Below, in pieces: positions 44,307 to 54,713 of a DNA stretch of 64,000 bases (its first letter is position 1; each line of letters opens with the position of its first letter). A model generated the notes under the pieces. It saw only the letters and a list, made by a program, of their open reading frames with translations, was not told the DNA's origin and ran no database searches. The stretch is from Flavobacterium tiangeerense (GTDB lineage: Bacteria; Bacteroidota; Bacteroidia; Flavobacteriales; Flavobacteriaceae): NCBI RefSeq assembly GCF_007830355.1, contig NZ_VLKO01000006.1, forward strand, positions 210,913-274,912, given 5' to 3'. Position numbers and translations under genes: made by a program.

Positions 44307-45176
44307 ATGCAGTTACTTGTTTTCATATTAGCCTACCCTTTTCTTTGGTTCATCTCTATTTTACCATTTCCTATGTTGTATGGCATCTCAAATGGAGTTT
44401 ATTTCTTGATGTATTATGTCATTGGTTATCGTAAAAAAGTGGTTCGTGCTAATATTGCATTGGCTTTGCCGCATCTTAGCCAACAAGAACGTTTGCTTAT
44501 TGAAAAAAATTCGTACCATCATTTATGTGATATGTTTCTTGAAATGACCAAAACACTTACAATTTCTTCTGAAGAAATGAACAGAAGATTTGTAATTACA
44601 AACGTAGAGCTCATTCAAGAATATGAAAAAAAAGGCAAAAGTATTATGCTTATAGCCTCTCATTATGCAAGTTGGGAATGGTTAATCACGCTTAATCAAA
44701 AAATAAGTATTCAAGGAGTTGGTGTATATAAAAAACTAGGAAATATTTATTTTGACAAATTGGTTCGAGATATTCGATCTAAGTACAATACACAATTAGT
44801 ACAAACAAATAAAACCATCCCAATGATTGCTGAAAATTATAAAAACAACATTCAGTGTGTCTATGGATTAGCCAGCGATCAATCTCCTAAAATGGATAGA
44901 ATATTTCATTGGGAATCCTTTATGGGGATTGAAGTTCCAGTACATACAGGACCCGAAATGCTTTCTAAAAAGTACGACATGACAGTCGTATTTGCAAAAG
45001 TGAAAAAAGTAAAACGTGGTTTTTATGAAGCTACAATAATACCAATTGCAGAGGATGCAAAATCGCTACCTGATTTTGAAATCACACACCGTTACATCAA
45101 AGAAGTTGAAAAACAAATAATTGAAGCACCTGAATATTATTTCTGGACTCATAAACGATGGAAACATAGAAGATAA
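44307..45176 (+). CDS. Lipid A acyltransferase, LpxL/HtrB family
   Basis: A 289-residue inner-membrane enzyme with an N-terminal hydrophobic anchor (about 1-35) and the LPLAT fold. The catalytic H-x4-(D/E) motif is HYASWE (His near residue 118), and the SDQSPKM segment (about 191-197) fits family block II. It adds a secondary acyl chain to lipid A using acyl-ACP. The C-terminal PEYYFWTHKRWKHR block is diagnostic. The gene stands alone, facing a PLP enzyme gene on the other strand. Confidence 0.92.
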   Translation: MQLLVFILAYPFLWFISILPFPMLYGISNGVYFLMYYVIGYRKKVVRANIALALPHLSQQERLLIEKNSYHHLCDMFLEMTKTLTISSEEMNRRFVITNVELIQEYEKKGKSIMLIASHYASWEWLITLNQKISIQGVGVYKKLGNIYFDKLVRDIRSKYNTQLVQTNKTIPMIAENYKNNIQCVYGLASDQSPKMDRIFHWESFMGIEVPVHTGPEMLSKKYDMTVVFAKVKKVKRGFYEATIIPIAEDAKSLPDFEITHRYIKEVEKQIIEAPEYYFWTHKRWKHRR

Positions 45177-45262
45177 GTCTAACGGTCTCCGTTTTCAGTC
45201 TTCAGTATTGAGTCTTATTTTTGTTTTAACCTTTTTTTTACAAATAGCAATTTTGTAATTTA

Positions 45263-46747
45263 TTAAGAGAACCAACTTGTCACAAGATTATCCTCTAGTG
45301 GCTGAGCTTCTTTATGAACAAACTCATTGCTAATTGGGTTGTAATCATAATCTAATGCCCATATTTTATGATTTTCGGCTAACGCTTTGATTCCGTTACA
45401 CACATATTCAATTTCAGCTGTTGTGGTAGTGGGATGAATTGACATTCTAATCCAACCTGGCTTTCGAATTAAATCACCAAGAGAAATTTCATTGACTAAT
45501 TTATTAGAGGTTTCTTGGTCAACATGCAGTAAAAAATGCCCGTATGTGCCCGCACAACTGCACCCTCCACGCGTTTGTATCCCAAATTTATCGTTCAATA
45601 ATTTTACACCCAAATTAAAATGCAGCTCTTCTATAAAAAAAGAAATAACACCCAGTCTATCTTGATGTTGTGGGGCTAAAATTTTAATATTGGAAATCAA
45701 TCCTAATGAAGAAAAAATATAATCTACAATTTCGTGCTCCCTTTTCAAAATTTGATCTACGCCCATTTTTTCTTTGAGTTGAATGGCCAGTGCACTTTTT
45801 ATAACCTGAAGAAAACCGGGAGTTCCACCATCTTCTCTATCCTCAATATTATCTATGTATTTGTGTTCCCCCCAAGGATTTGTCCAACTTACGGTTCCAC
45901 CTCCTGGATTATCTGGCACTACATTTTGATATAATTTTTTATTAAAAACAAGGATACCACAAGTTCCTGGACCTCCTAAAAACTTATGTGGAGAAAAGAA
46001 AATAGCATCTAAATAAGACTCTCGATCTTCGGGATGCATGTCTATTTTTACGTATGGGCCTGAACAAGCAAAATCAACAAAACATAATCCGTTGTTTTGA
46101 TGCATCATTTTGGCTACCGCATGATAAGGCGTTTTGATACCCGTAACATTAGAGCATGATGTTATGGATGCAATTTTAAAAGGTCTTTCTTTATATTTAT
46201 CTAATAATTTTTCTAGATTTTCTAAACTAAAAAGTCCATCCTCAGTAGCTGGAATTACCTCAACATCAGCAATTGTTTCTAGCCAAGACGTTTGGTTTGA
46301 ATGATGTTCCATGTGCGAAATAAAAACAATCGGCTTTTTTTCGGCAGGAATCGTGATAAAACTCTTTAGATTTTCAGGAACTTTTAAGCCCAATATTCTT
46401 TGAAACTTGTTTACCACACCTGTCATTCCGGTTCCATCTGTTATGAGAATATCATCAGCACTAGCATTCACATGATGTTTGATGATGTGACGTGCTTTGT
46501 GATAAGCCTTTGTCATGGCAGTCCCAGAAATGGTGGTCTCAGTATGTGTATTGGCTACAAAAGGGCCAAATTCATTCATTAATTTTTCTTCAATTGGTCG
46601 GTATAACCTTCCGCTTGCGGTCCAATCAGTGTAGACAATTTTTTGTTTCCCGTAAGGTGATTCAAATTCTTGGTTTAAACCAATAATATGATTTCTAAAT
46701 TGATCAAAATAAAGTTCTAACTCCGTTTTAGTTGCTACTACATTCAT
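45263..46747 (-). CDS. Class V aminotransferase / cysteine desulfurase-like PLP enzyme
   Basis: A 494-residue fold-type I PLP enzyme. The cofactor Lys is in FFSPHKFLGGPGT (near residue 253), with SHMEHHSN and the Asp of DFACSGPYV contacting PLP. RGGCSCAGTYG near the C-terminus resembles the mobile Cys loop of cysteine desulfurases and selenocysteine lyases. It is longer than SufS (about 405 aa) and lacks suf neighbours, so it is probably a separate flavobacterial class with an unproven substrate. Confidence 0.85.
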   Translation of the reverse strand: MNVVATKTELELYFDQFRNHIIGLNQEFESPYGKQKIVYTDWTASGRLYRPIEEKLMNEFGPFVANTHTETTISGTAMTKAYHKARHIIKHHVNASADDILITDGTGMTGVVNKFQRILGLKVPENLKSFITIPAEKKPIVFISHMEHHSNQTSWLETIADVEVIPATEDGLFSLENLEKLLDKYKERPFKIASITSCSNVTGIKTPYHAVAKMMHQNNGLCFVDFACSGPYVKIDMHPEDRESYLDAIFFSPHKFLGGPGTCGILVFNKKLYQNVVPDNPGGGTVSWTNPWGEHKYIDNIEDREDGGTPGFLQVIKSALAIQLKEKMGVDQILKREHEIVDYIFSSLGLISNIKILAPQHQDRLGVISFFIEELHFNLGVKLLNDKFGIQTRGGCSCAGTYGHFLLHVDQETSNKLVNEISLGDLIRKPGWIRMSIHPTTTTAEIEYVCNGIKALAENHKIWALDYDYNPISNEFVHKEAQPLEDNLVTSWFS

Positions 46748-46765
46748 GGCACTCTTAATTTACAT

Positions 46766-46798
46766 CAAAGATAAAGGTTTTATTGTAATTTCTCCAAA
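46766..46798 (-). promoter_or_regulatory. Promoter of the PLP enzyme gene
   Basis: On the minus strand TTTG (46798-46795), a 21-base spacer and TATCTTTG (46773-46766) fit TTG-N17-23-TAnnTTTG, about 20 bases before the ATG. Confidence 0.55.
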
Positions 46799-46978
46799 TT
46801 GAAATCCCTAACAGCTTTGATTTATTTAAATTGAGTCATTTTCACTTCATATTAATTCAATTGAAAGTAACATTTTAATGATTTTAATGTTGCCAACAAA
46901 AATCCAGAAAAAGTGTACTTATGAATCATAATTATTTTTCGAATTCCTGAAAATTTAAGAAAATAAATTATTTGCCTA

Positions 46979-47758
46979 CTATCTTCCTCCATTGGCACGA
47001 AGGTCCGCAATACATTGGGAGTCAAGTTGCGGTATAGTACTTGAAGAACCCATACTGCCTATACCTGCACTCAATTCAAATGACCAATACATCAGACATG
47101 ATTTATTGTTACAATGTTTTGGATGTTCTGCATCTTCATGATTGCTTTGCATTGCAGTTCCAAAATTTGTCAAACTTAAAATATGTCCAAACTCATGAGT
47201 GATTACTGTGGATTCCAGCGCGCTTCTGTTGGGTTCAAAAGCACTGTCACTCAATCCATGAACAGTTTGTTCATAAATCACTACAGAAGTATTGCGATAA
47301 GCAGTTCCTAAAACAAATGAATTTCCAACATCCTTATCTGATTTTCCATCAGCAAAAAAAGCCCACACCGCAATTTGGTCAGCTGAATTGTATTTAGTTC
47401 TATTAGCATCCTCAATACTAACTATTTCTTCGTTTGAATATGGTGCCGTTCCTGGTGAAGGAATTCCACGTTTTACAACAGTAATACCAGCAGGCTTAAA
47501 CGTTCTTGCGCTTAAAAAATTGACAAAATTAGTAATAGCAGCGGCACTAGGCTCAAAACCATTTACATAAACCACTTCAATTACCAAACTTTTAAATTTC
47601 CTATCAGATAATAAATCATTTGCAGAGCTACCGGTTTGCTGTTTGTTCAAATTTTTATCAACTGTAATTGGATCTGGATCTAAACTATTCTCATCTTTTG
47701 AACAAGAAGCAACAAATAGAACTAGGCAAAATGCAAAAAGTGCAGAAATTTTTTTCAT
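46979..47758 (-). CDS. Zinc metalloprotease lipoprotein
   Basis: A 259-residue lipoprotein: lipobox VASC followed by SKDEN, an acidic surface-export-type tail. The catalytic zinc motif HEFGH (about 187-191) lies in VITHEFGHILSLTNFG. A downstream EDAEHPKHCNNKSCLMYW block with a Met-turn-like CLMY puts it in the metzincin-like group. The substrate is unknown. It is preceded by a stretch (KSLVIEVVYVNGFEPSAAAI) that is conserved in flavobacterial membrane metalloproteases as far as I recall. No neighbour suggests a pathway. Confidence 0.8.
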   Translation of the reverse strand: MKKISALFAFCLVLFVASCSKDENSLDPDPITVDKNLNKQQTGSSANDLLSDRKFKSLVIEVVYVNGFEPSAAAITNFVNFLSARTFKPAGITVVKRGIPSPGTAPYSNEEIVSIEDANRTKYNSADQIAVWAFFADGKSDKDVGNSFVLGTAYRNTSVVIYEQTVHGLSDSAFEPNRSALESTVITHEFGHILSLTNFGTAMQSNHEDAEHPKHCNNKSCLMYWSFELSAGIGSMGSSSTIPQLDSQCIADLRANGGR

Positions 47759-47893
47759 AAATATAAATTTTAAATCTTTTTTTATTTCGTTTTACAATTC
47801 GTCTTTATTATACAACAGAAAAATCGAAAACCCTTTTCAAACTAAGTATCATCTACGAAAAAAACACATCTTTAGACTTACAATTGTATTATT

Positions 47894-47928
47894 TTTAAAA
47901 AAACCTTTTGAAAAATACAAAAGGGTTT
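47894..47928 (-). terminator. Terminator of glmM
   Basis: On the minus strand AAACCCTTTTG pairs with CAAAAGGTTT (one bulge) and is followed by a T run. It lies 15 bases after the glmM stop. Confidence 0.8.
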
Positions 47929-47942
47929 AAAAATTCTATTCA

Positions 47943-49331
47943 TTAAATACCAGCAACTGCTTTAATTTCATCAATAATTCTAAGTGCTAATTGATCTGCT
48001 AGCTCTTGAGAGGCTGCTTCGGTATAAATACGAATAATAGGCTCTGTATTTGATTTTCTTAGGTGAACCCAATTTTCGGCAAAATCAATTTTTACACCGT
48101 CAATAGTAGTGATATCTTCGTTCTTGTACTTTTCGGTCATGGCAACAAGGATAGCATCTACATCAATTTGAGGTGTCAATTCAATTTTATTTTTACTCAT
48201 GTAATATTCCGGATACGAAGCACGCAATGCCGAAACCGTCATTTTTTTGTTTGCCAAATGCGTCAAAAACAAAGCTACTCCTACCAAACTATCACGTCCG
48301 TAATGAAGCTCTGGGTAGATAATTCCACCGTTTCCTTCACCACCAATAACTGCATTATTTTTTTTCATCAATTCAACCACATTCACCTCACCTACGGCAC
48401 TGGCTTCGTAGTTTCCGTTATGTGCGTTTGTAACATCGCGTAAAGCACGAGAAGATGACATATTAGAAACCGTATTTCCTGGAGTTTTACTCAAAACATA
48501 ATCGGCACAAGCCACTAAAGTGTATTCTTCGCCAAACATTTCGCCATCTTCACAAATGAATGCCAAACGATCCACATCTGGATCCACAACGATTCCTAAA
48601 TGTGCTTTTTCTTTGACCACTAATTCCGAAATATCGGTTAAATGTTCTTTCAAAGGCTCTGGATTATGAGGAAAATGACCGTTTGGTTCGCAGTAAAGTT
48701 CTACCACTTCAACGCCCATTAATTCTAATAATCTAGGAATAATAATTCCACCTGATGAGTTTACTCCATCAACAACAACCTTAAACTTTGCTGCTTTTAC
48801 AGCTTCAATATCTACTAATGGTAAGTTTAAAACCTCGTCAATGTGAATATCCATGTAGGCATCATTAATTGTGATAGTTCCTAAATCATCCACATCCGAA
48901 AAATTAAAACCTTCGCTTTCCGCAATTTCAAGAATTTTAAGTCCCTCTTCACCATTTAAAAACTCCCCTTTTTCGTTCAATAATTTCAAAGCATTCCACT
49001 GTTTTGGATTATGCGATGCCGTTAATATTATTCCGCCCTCAGCTTTTTCAAGTGGTACAGCAACTTCAACTGTTGGAGTAGTTGAAAGTCCTAAATCAAT
49101 CACATCAATACCCAAACCAATCAAGGTGTTTACTACCAAATTATGAATCATTGGTCCAGATATACGAGCATCACGTCCTACAACTACCGTGATTTTATCT
49201 TTCTTACTGTAGCTTTTTAACCAAGTTCCATAAGCCGATGCAAATTTCACAGCATCAACAGGAGTAAGGTTATCCCCTACGTTTCCGCCTATTGTACCTC
49301 GAATTCCTGATATTGATTTTATTAAAGTCAT
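47943..49331 (-). CDS. glmM: Phosphoglucosamine mutase (phosphohexomutase family)
   Basis: A 462-residue alpha-D-phosphohexomutase. The phospho-Ser is S106 in TASHNPKQWN, the metal loop is DPDVDRL (about 249-255), the sugar loop GEGNGG, and the phosphate site RKSNTEPIIR. The HNPKQWNALKLLN version is the one usually annotated as GlmM in Flavobacteria: glucosamine-6-P to glucosamine-1-P for cell-wall and LPS precursors. Phosphoglucomutase or phosphomannomutase activity cannot be excluded from sequence. Confidence 0.88.
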   Translation of the reverse strand: MTLIKSISGIRGTIGGNVGDNLTPVDAVKFASAYGTWLKSYSKKDKITVVVGRDARISGPMIHNLVVNTLIGLGIDVIDLGLSTTPTVEVAVPLEKAEGGIILTASHNPKQWNALKLLNEKGEFLNGEEGLKILEIAESEGFNFSDVDDLGTITINDAYMDIHIDEVLNLPLVDIEAVKAAKFKVVVDGVNSSGGIIIPRLLELMGVEVVELYCEPNGHFPHNPEPLKEHLTDISELVVKEKAHLGIVVDPDVDRLAFICEDGEMFGEEYTLVACADYVLSKTPGNTVSNMSSSRALRDVTNAHNGNYEASAVGEVNVVELMKKNNAVIGGEGNGGIIYPELHYGRDSLVGVALFLTHLANKKMTVSALRASYPEYYMSKNKIELTPQIDVDAILVAMTEKYKNEDITTIDGVKIDFAENWVHLRKSNTEPIIRIYTEAASQELADQLALRIIDEIKAVAGI

Positions 49332-49449
49332 TGATATATATTTTATAAATTGAATTTTAAATTTTAAATTGCTGACAAATATAAGAATTGAAGCCTACAA
49401 AATAGAAATGAACGTAAAATTTCATGCTATAAATCTTTAAAGCAATCTC

Positions 49450-50034
49450 ATGAATTTCCTAGCACACATTTACCTTTCTGGCGAAAATGATCTACTAAAA
49501 ATTGGTAATTTCATGGCTGATGGAATTAGGGGTAGTCAATATGAAAGCTACCCGTTAGAAATTCAAAAAGGTATTGTTTTACATCGAGCCATTGATACTT
49601 TTACTGATGCGCATCCTATCTTTAGACAAAGTACAAAAAAACTTCATGAAAAATACCATCATTACGCTGGAGTGATTGTGGATGTTTTTTACGATCACTT
49701 TTTAGCCAAAAACTGGACGCATTATTCTACTGAAAAGCTAGAAGACTTTGTTGCCCGTTTTTATGATTCTTTACAAAACAATTACAGCGTACTCTCAGAG
49801 AAAACAAAAGGTATGTTGCCTTACATGATAGATCAAAATTGGCTTGTAAGTTACCAAACAGTTGAAGGCATACATGGAATTTTAACCCAAATGGACAAAC
49901 GCACTAAAAACCAATCCCAAATGAGGTTTGCAAGCAATGAATTAAACGAATTCTACAGTGAATTTGAGAATGACTTTACTCTTTTTTTTGCTGAATTAAT
50001 CTCATTTGTAAACCACAAAAAATCAACATTATGA
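49450..50034 (+). CDS. ACP phosphodiesterase (AcpH/DUF479 family)
   Basis: A 194-residue cytosolic HD-like protein. It starts MNFLAHIYLSGENDLLKIGNF and has HRAIDTFTDAHP and the VDVFYDHFLAKNW block typical of acyl-carrier-protein phosphodiesterases, which remove phosphopantetheine from ACP. Length is normal. The stop overlaps the gamma-glutamyltransferase start by 4 bases, so the two are translationally coupled, although no functional link is obvious. Confidence 0.88.
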   Translation: MNFLAHIYLSGENDLLKIGNFMADGIRGSQYESYPLEIQKGIVLHRAIDTFTDAHPIFRQSTKKLHEKYHHYAGVIVDVFYDHFLAKNWTHYSTEKLEDFVARFYDSLQNNYSVLSEKTKGMLPYMIDQNWLVSYQTVEGIHGILTQMDKRTKNQSQMRFASNELNEFYSEFENDFTLFFAELISFVNHKKSTL

Positions 50035-51716
50035 AAAAATTATTACCGTTACTTTTCTTAATTGCTATTGGATGTAAATCCCAAGAAAAAGCAGTAAATC
50101 CCACCGGACTTGTGACTTCCAAAGCAATGGTAGTTTCTGCGCGTGAAGAAGCATCTCAAATAGGAGTCGACATAATGAAAAAAGGAGGTAACGCATTTGA
50201 CGCTATGGTAGCTACCGAATTAGCATTGGCTGTAGCCCATCCGCAAGCGGGAAATATAGGCGGCGGAGGTTTTATGGTTTACAGGAAAGCTAACGGAGAA
50301 ACTGGCTCTATTGATTATAGAGAAAAAGCACCTTTGTCAGCCAAAAACGATATGTTCTTAGACCAAAATGGAAATGTTATAAAAGGTAAAAGTACTGCAA
50401 CAGCACATGCATCAGGTGTACCTGGAACCATTGCAGGTGTTTTTGAAGTACACAAAAAATACGGTTCACTTCCCATTAGTGAAATATTAAAACCTGTAAT
50501 TGCTCTCGCAGAAAGAGGCGTAGTTGTAACACCCAATCAAGCCAAAAGTCTAGCAGCTTTTAGAGCGGTTTTTATTAAAGAAAACGGACCAAACAGCTTA
50601 TTCTCTCAAGTTTATAAAGCAAACGATACCATCAAATACAAAGCGTTAGCAAATACGCTTAAAAGAATTTCACAATATGGAAAAGAGGAATTTTACACTG
50701 GAGAAACCGCAGAGAAACTGATTGCTTTTCTCACTCAAAAGAACGGTGCTATAACTCTTGAAGATTTAAAGAAGTACGAAGCAAAATGGAGAAAACCAAT
50801 TACATTTGATTATAAAGATTTAAAAATAACTTCTATGGCACCACCCAGTAGTGGTGGAATCTGTTTGAACCAAATCATGACTATGATTGAGCCTTATCCG
50901 CTTGCGCAAATGGGACACAACAGTCAAAAAGCCATTCAATTGATTACCGAAGCCGAACGAAGAGCGTATGCTGATCGTAACTTTTTTCTTGGAGATCCTG
51001 ATTTTGTAAAAATTCCAACTTCTCAATTACTTGATGCTACGTACTTAAAAAACAGAATGAATACTTTCAGCTTTGACAAAGCCACCAAATCTACAGATGT
51101 TGCACACGGTGAAATAACAGGATATGAAAGTGATCAAACCACACACTACTCTATTGTAGATCCTTTTGGGAATGCGATAGCCGCAACAACAACCTTAAAT
51201 GATAATTATGGTTCCAAAATATACTGTGATGAACTGGGTTTTTTCTTGAACAATCAAATGGATGATTTTAGCGCAAAACCAGGTGTCCCAAATCTCTACG
51301 GTCTTACCGGAAGTAAAGCCAACAGTATTGCCCCTGAAAAAAGAATGCTAAGTTCTATGACTCCCACCATCATCGAAAAAGATAAAAAACTTTACATGGT
51401 AGTAGGAACTCCCGGAGGATCAACTATTATCACATCGGTTTTACAAACTATTTTAAACGTATATGAATTTAATTTAAGTATGCAAGAGGCAGTAGATACA
51501 CCTCGATTTCACCACCAATGGTTGCCTGATGAAATTATTTTCGAACCTAATTCTTTCAACAAAGATTTGCTATTGCAACTCAAACAAAAAGGCTACACTA
51601 TCAATGAAAGAGACAAAGAAATTATAGGTGCTGTAGATGCCATTTTAGTTTTACCCAATGGCAAACTTGAAGGCGGAGCTGATAAAAGAGGCGATAACAA
51701 AGCAGTTGGGTTTTAA
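50031..51716 (+). CDS. ggt: Gamma-glutamyltransferase
   Basis: A 561-residue lipoprotein precursor: LIAIGC lipobox then KSQEK, so it is likely periplasmic. Family blocks are AREEASQIGVDIMKKGGNAFDAM, cited by its ends, the GNIGGGGFM loop, and the autoprocessing site with catalytic Thr in SDQTTHYSIVD (near residue 371). Downstream are SSMTPTI and GTPGGSTI of the small subunit. It cleaves glutathione and other gamma-glutamyl peptides. Length and motifs are complete. Confidence 0.93.
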   Translation: MKKLLPLLFLIAIGCKSQEKAVNPTGLVTSKAMVVSAREEASQIGVDIMKKGGNAFDAMVATELALAVAHPQAGNIGGGGFMVYRKANGETGSIDYREKAPLSAKNDMFLDQNGNVIKGKSTATAHASGVPGTIAGVFEVHKKYGSLPISEILKPVIALAERGVVVTPNQAKSLAAFRAVFIKENGPNSLFSQVYKANDTIKYKALANTLKRISQYGKEEFYTGETAEKLIAFLTQKNGAITLEDLKKYEAKWRKPITFDYKDLKITSMAPPSSGGICLNQIMTMIEPYPLAQMGHNSQKAIQLITEAERRAYADRNFFLGDPDFVKIPTSQLLDATYLKNRMNTFSFDKATKSTDVAHGEITGYESDQTTHYSIVDPFGNAIAATTTLNDNYGSKIYCDELGFFLNNQMDDFSAKPGVPNLYGLTGSKANSIAPEKRMLSSMTPTIIEKDKKLYMVVGTPGGSTIITSVLQTILNVYEFNLSMQEAVDTPRFHHQWLPDEIIFEPNSFNKDLLLQLKQKGYTINERDKEIIGAVDAILVLPNGKLEGGADKRGDNKAVGF

Positions 51717-51760
51717 GTTGTAACTAAAAAACCGAAACAATTTTTTTAAATTCTGTCTCC

Positions 51761-52444
51761 ATGAACTTTATTCCAGCACTCGAAAAGGCGTTTGAACAAA
51801 ATAGAAATACAGAAAAAGCGTTTGCAATGTCGCAATACATGCGCAATAAGTTTTCCTTTTTTGGTATTCGCACCACCGAAAGAAGAAAACTATTTAAAGA
51901 AATTTGGAAACAAAATCAACAAGAAGTACACCATCATTCTATACAAATTGCTCAAACTCTTTTTGACAAACCAGAACGTGAATTCCATTATTGCGCCATT
52001 GAAATTCTAATAAAAGAAAAGAAAAAGACCTACAGTATTACGGATATAGATTGGATTGAAAAACTAATATTGCAGCAATCTTGGTGGGATAGCGTTGATA
52101 CCATCACTAAATATATTTTGGGAGCTTATTTACTGCAATTCCCCACAGAAAACGAGAACGTTATCACAAGATTTTCAAGTCAAGAGAGTATATGGTTGCA
52201 TCGTAGTTTGATCCTTTTTCAATTGGGATATAAACAAGAAACGAATGCAGATGTCCTTTTTAGGCTCTGTTTAAAATACGCATATTCTTCTGAATTTTTC
52301 ATTCAAAAAGCCATCGGTTGGGCGCTTCGTGAATATGCTAAAACAAATCCTGAAGCAGTCCTTATCTTTGTAAATTCGAATAAATTAAAACCTTTAAGCA
52401 CAAAAGAAGCCCTTAAAAATAGTGGTTCGCTTAAAATAATGTAG
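51761..52444 (+). CDS. DNA alkylation repair enzyme, AlkD-like
   Basis: A 227-residue all-helical HEAT-repeat protein of the AlkD family. The start YMRNKFSFFGIRTTERRKLFK, cited to its key part FFGIRTTERR, and the central WWDSVDTI with FIQKAIGWALREYAKTNP are family signatures. AlkD glycosylases remove bulky or cationic alkylated purines by base-stacking interactions without base flipping. It starts 44 bases after ggt and could share its transcript. Confidence 0.9.
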   Translation: MNFIPALEKAFEQNRNTEKAFAMSQYMRNKFSFFGIRTTERRKLFKEIWKQNQQEVHHHSIQIAQTLFDKPEREFHYCAIEILIKEKKKTYSITDIDWIEKLILQQSWWDSVDTITKYILGAYLLQFPTENENVITRFSSQESIWLHRSLILFQLGYKQETNADVLFRLCLKYAYSSEFFIQKAIGWALREYAKTNPEAVLIFVNSNKLKPLSTKEALKNSGSLKIM

Positions 52445-52467
52445 CTTTGTGAATCATTTAAAAAATC

Positions 52468-54252
52468 ATGTTCAAAAAATATATTTCAAGGTTAGAAACC
52501 GTTATTTCAGTAGCGCAATCTATATTGACTCCCAAACAATTTATCTTTTTATCAGCAGTATTAGTGGGTATTTCAGCCGCTTTTGCAGTAATTGTATTGA
52601 AAACTTTTGCACACTGGGTGTTTATTTTTGCAACGTACGTAAGTGGCATTTTAAAACTTGGTTTTCTGACTAGTATATTACCCATCATTGGAATTTTACT
52701 TACTATTCTGGTGGTTAAAAAAGTATTGGGCGGAAGCATTCAAAAAGGGACTTCTCAAATACTATATGCTGTTGCAAAAAAAGCAAGTATAATTCCTAGA
52801 AAACAAATGTATGCCCAAATTGTAACGAGCTCACTCACTGTTGGACTAGGCGGATCAGCAGGTTTAGAGAGTCCTATTGTAATTACCGGTGCTGCTTTTG
52901 GATCAAATTATGCTCAAAACTATAAATTAAGCTATAAAGACAGAACTCTTTTGATAGGCTGTGGTGTAGCTGCAGGAATTGCAGCGGCGTTCAACGCACC
53001 CATTGCTGGAGTTCTATTTGCCATTGAAGTTTTATTAGTTGATGTTAGTATAGCTGCCTTTACCCCCATAATGATTGCCGCTGCAACGGGAGCATTAGTT
53101 TCTGTAATTGTACTAGACGAAGAAATTCTTTTGTCGTTCAAACAACAACAAAGTTTTGATTACCACAACATTTTATACTATGTACTTCTTGGTATTTTCA
53201 CTGGATTAATAGCCGTGTACTACTCTAGAAATTTTCAAAGAGTAGAACATTTTTTTGGACGCTTAAAATTTTCTCCCTTCAAGAAAGGGCTCTTTGGCGC
53301 AAGTATTTTAGCATTATTAATTGTTGTTTTCCCAACACTTTTTGGTGAAGGATATGAAAGCATCAAAACCCTTTCAGAGAGTGATCCTGGTAAATTACTA
53401 GAACACACACTTTTTAGTGGCTTTAGAAACAATAGCTGGGTGCTTTTACTCTTTGTGGGTGCCACTATGATGCTCAAAGTTTTTGCAACCAGCATTACAA
53501 TTAATAGTGGTGGTAACGGAGGTAATTTTGCTCCTTCTTTATTTTTAGGTTCTTATGTAGGATTCTTTTTTTCTAAATTTCTAAACCTCACAGGACTTAC
53601 AAAATTACCCGTTAGCAATTTCACACTAGTAGGAATGGCAGGAATATTAAGCGGATTATTTCATGCGCCACTAACCGCTATATTCTTGATTGCCGAAATA
53701 ACCGGAGGTTACAATTTAATGATTCCGCTTATGATTGTGGCTTCTATCAGTTTTGCCATTTCTAAACGTTTTGAAAAACACTCCATGGATGTCAAAAACT
53801 TGGTCGAAAAAGGACATGCCTTTACCAGTAATAAAGACACTAATATCCTTTCAACACTTGAGACTAACACTATTATTCAAACTGATTTTTTAACGGTAAC
53901 TCCTGATGAAAACTTAGAACTCTTAGTAGATCTTATTTCTCATTCGAATCAAGTTATTTTTGGTGTCATTGATGCCCAACAAAACTTAATTGGAATTGTC
54001 CATTTTAATGATATTCGCGAAATCATTTTTAACACTTATCGTGTCAAATATACTTTGGTGAAAGAAATCATGATGGCACCTGTAGAAACTATTGCACCCT
54101 TTGACAGTATGGAACAAGTCATGAATAAATTCGAAAAGTCGAAAAAAGCATTCTTACCTGTACTTAAAGAGGGTAAATATCATGGTTTTATATCAAAGTC
54201 GGTGGCTCTTGAAGCCTATAGAACAAAACTAAAATCCATGACAATAGAGTAA
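52468..54252 (+). CDS. ClC-type chloride channel/antiporter with CBS domains
   Basis: A 594-residue membrane protein: a ClC core of about 430 residues and a C-terminal tandem CBS module (about 470-585). Anion-selectivity segments are GSAGLESPIVI (near 130), GNFAPSLFLG (near 350) and the later GMAGILSGLFHAPLTAIF. The Glu of GLESP is the usual gating glutamate position. The CBS pair probably senses nucleotides. Whether it is a channel or an H+/Cl- antiporter cannot be decided. It begins 23 bases after the alkD-like gene. Confidence 0.93.
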   Translation: MFKKYISRLETVISVAQSILTPKQFIFLSAVLVGISAAFAVIVLKTFAHWVFIFATYVSGILKLGFLTSILPIIGILLTILVVKKVLGGSIQKGTSQILYAVAKKASIIPRKQMYAQIVTSSLTVGLGGSAGLESPIVITGAAFGSNYAQNYKLSYKDRTLLIGCGVAAGIAAAFNAPIAGVLFAIEVLLVDVSIAAFTPIMIAAATGALVSVIVLDEEILLSFKQQQSFDYHNILYYVLLGIFTGLIAVYYSRNFQRVEHFFGRLKFSPFKKGLFGASILALLIVVFPTLFGEGYESIKTLSESDPGKLLEHTLFSGFRNNSWVLLLFVGATMMLKVFATSITINSGGNGGNFAPSLFLGSYVGFFFSKFLNLTGLTKLPVSNFTLVGMAGILSGLFHAPLTAIFLIAEITGGYNLMIPLMIVASISFAISKRFEKHSMDVKNLVEKGHAFTSNKDTNILSTLETNTIIQTDFLTVTPDENLELLVDLISHSNQVIFGVIDAQQNLIGIVHFNDIREIIFNTYRVKYTLVKEIMMAPVETIAPFDSMEQVMNKFEKSKKAFLPVLKEGKYHGFISKSVALEAYRTKLKSMTIE

Positions 54253-54263
54253 CAATTTAGAAG

Positions 54264-54597
54264 AAAAAAAGCAGACCTATAAGCCGGATTCTGTATTTCG
54301 ATTACTCAAAACCCTTATCATTTATCTAGATCCAAAATTACTCTTGGACTCAAGCTATCTACCCTTCAGCAACGGACGAGAAACCCTTAAATGCTGATAT
54401 ACTTGATATTTCACCGCATAGAGTTTACCTGGTTTCACTACAGCATTACCTGTACATACTTTCTGTTGCACTTGTCCTAATCTCGTCCGTGAAGACGAGA
54501 CCGACGGGTGTTACCCGCTATGCTTCTCTGTGGTGTCCGGACTTTCCTCCCTCTCGCCCATAAAGACAAGACGACGATAAGGCGGTCTGCGGCGGCA
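54264..54597 (-). ncRNA. rnpB: RNase P RNA (type A)
   Basis: The minus strand carries the conserved core GAGGAAAGTCCGGAC near the 5' end, GTACAGGTAA in the middle and the 3' ATCCGGCTTATAGGTCTGC. Helix P1 forms between GCAGACC at 54584-54590 and GGTCTGC at 54271-54277. A T run at 54264-54270 follows. It processes tRNA 5' ends with the RnpA protein. It lies between the ClC gene (opposite strand) and a small conserved gene. The 5' end is placed to within a few bases. Confidence 0.95.
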
Positions 54598-54713
54598 AAT
54601 TTAGCATTATTAAATCTTTTTATCTCATTTTCTACCACATACTTTAACAAGACCTTCACAACCAATTCATAATAAAACAGTTACCTTACCATTTTATCCA
54701 TAAAAACAATACT

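Noticed and set aside
54477..54665. Minus-strand 62-codon open frame
   Set aside because: It falls within RNase P RNA, whose conserved sequence and helix explain the region.
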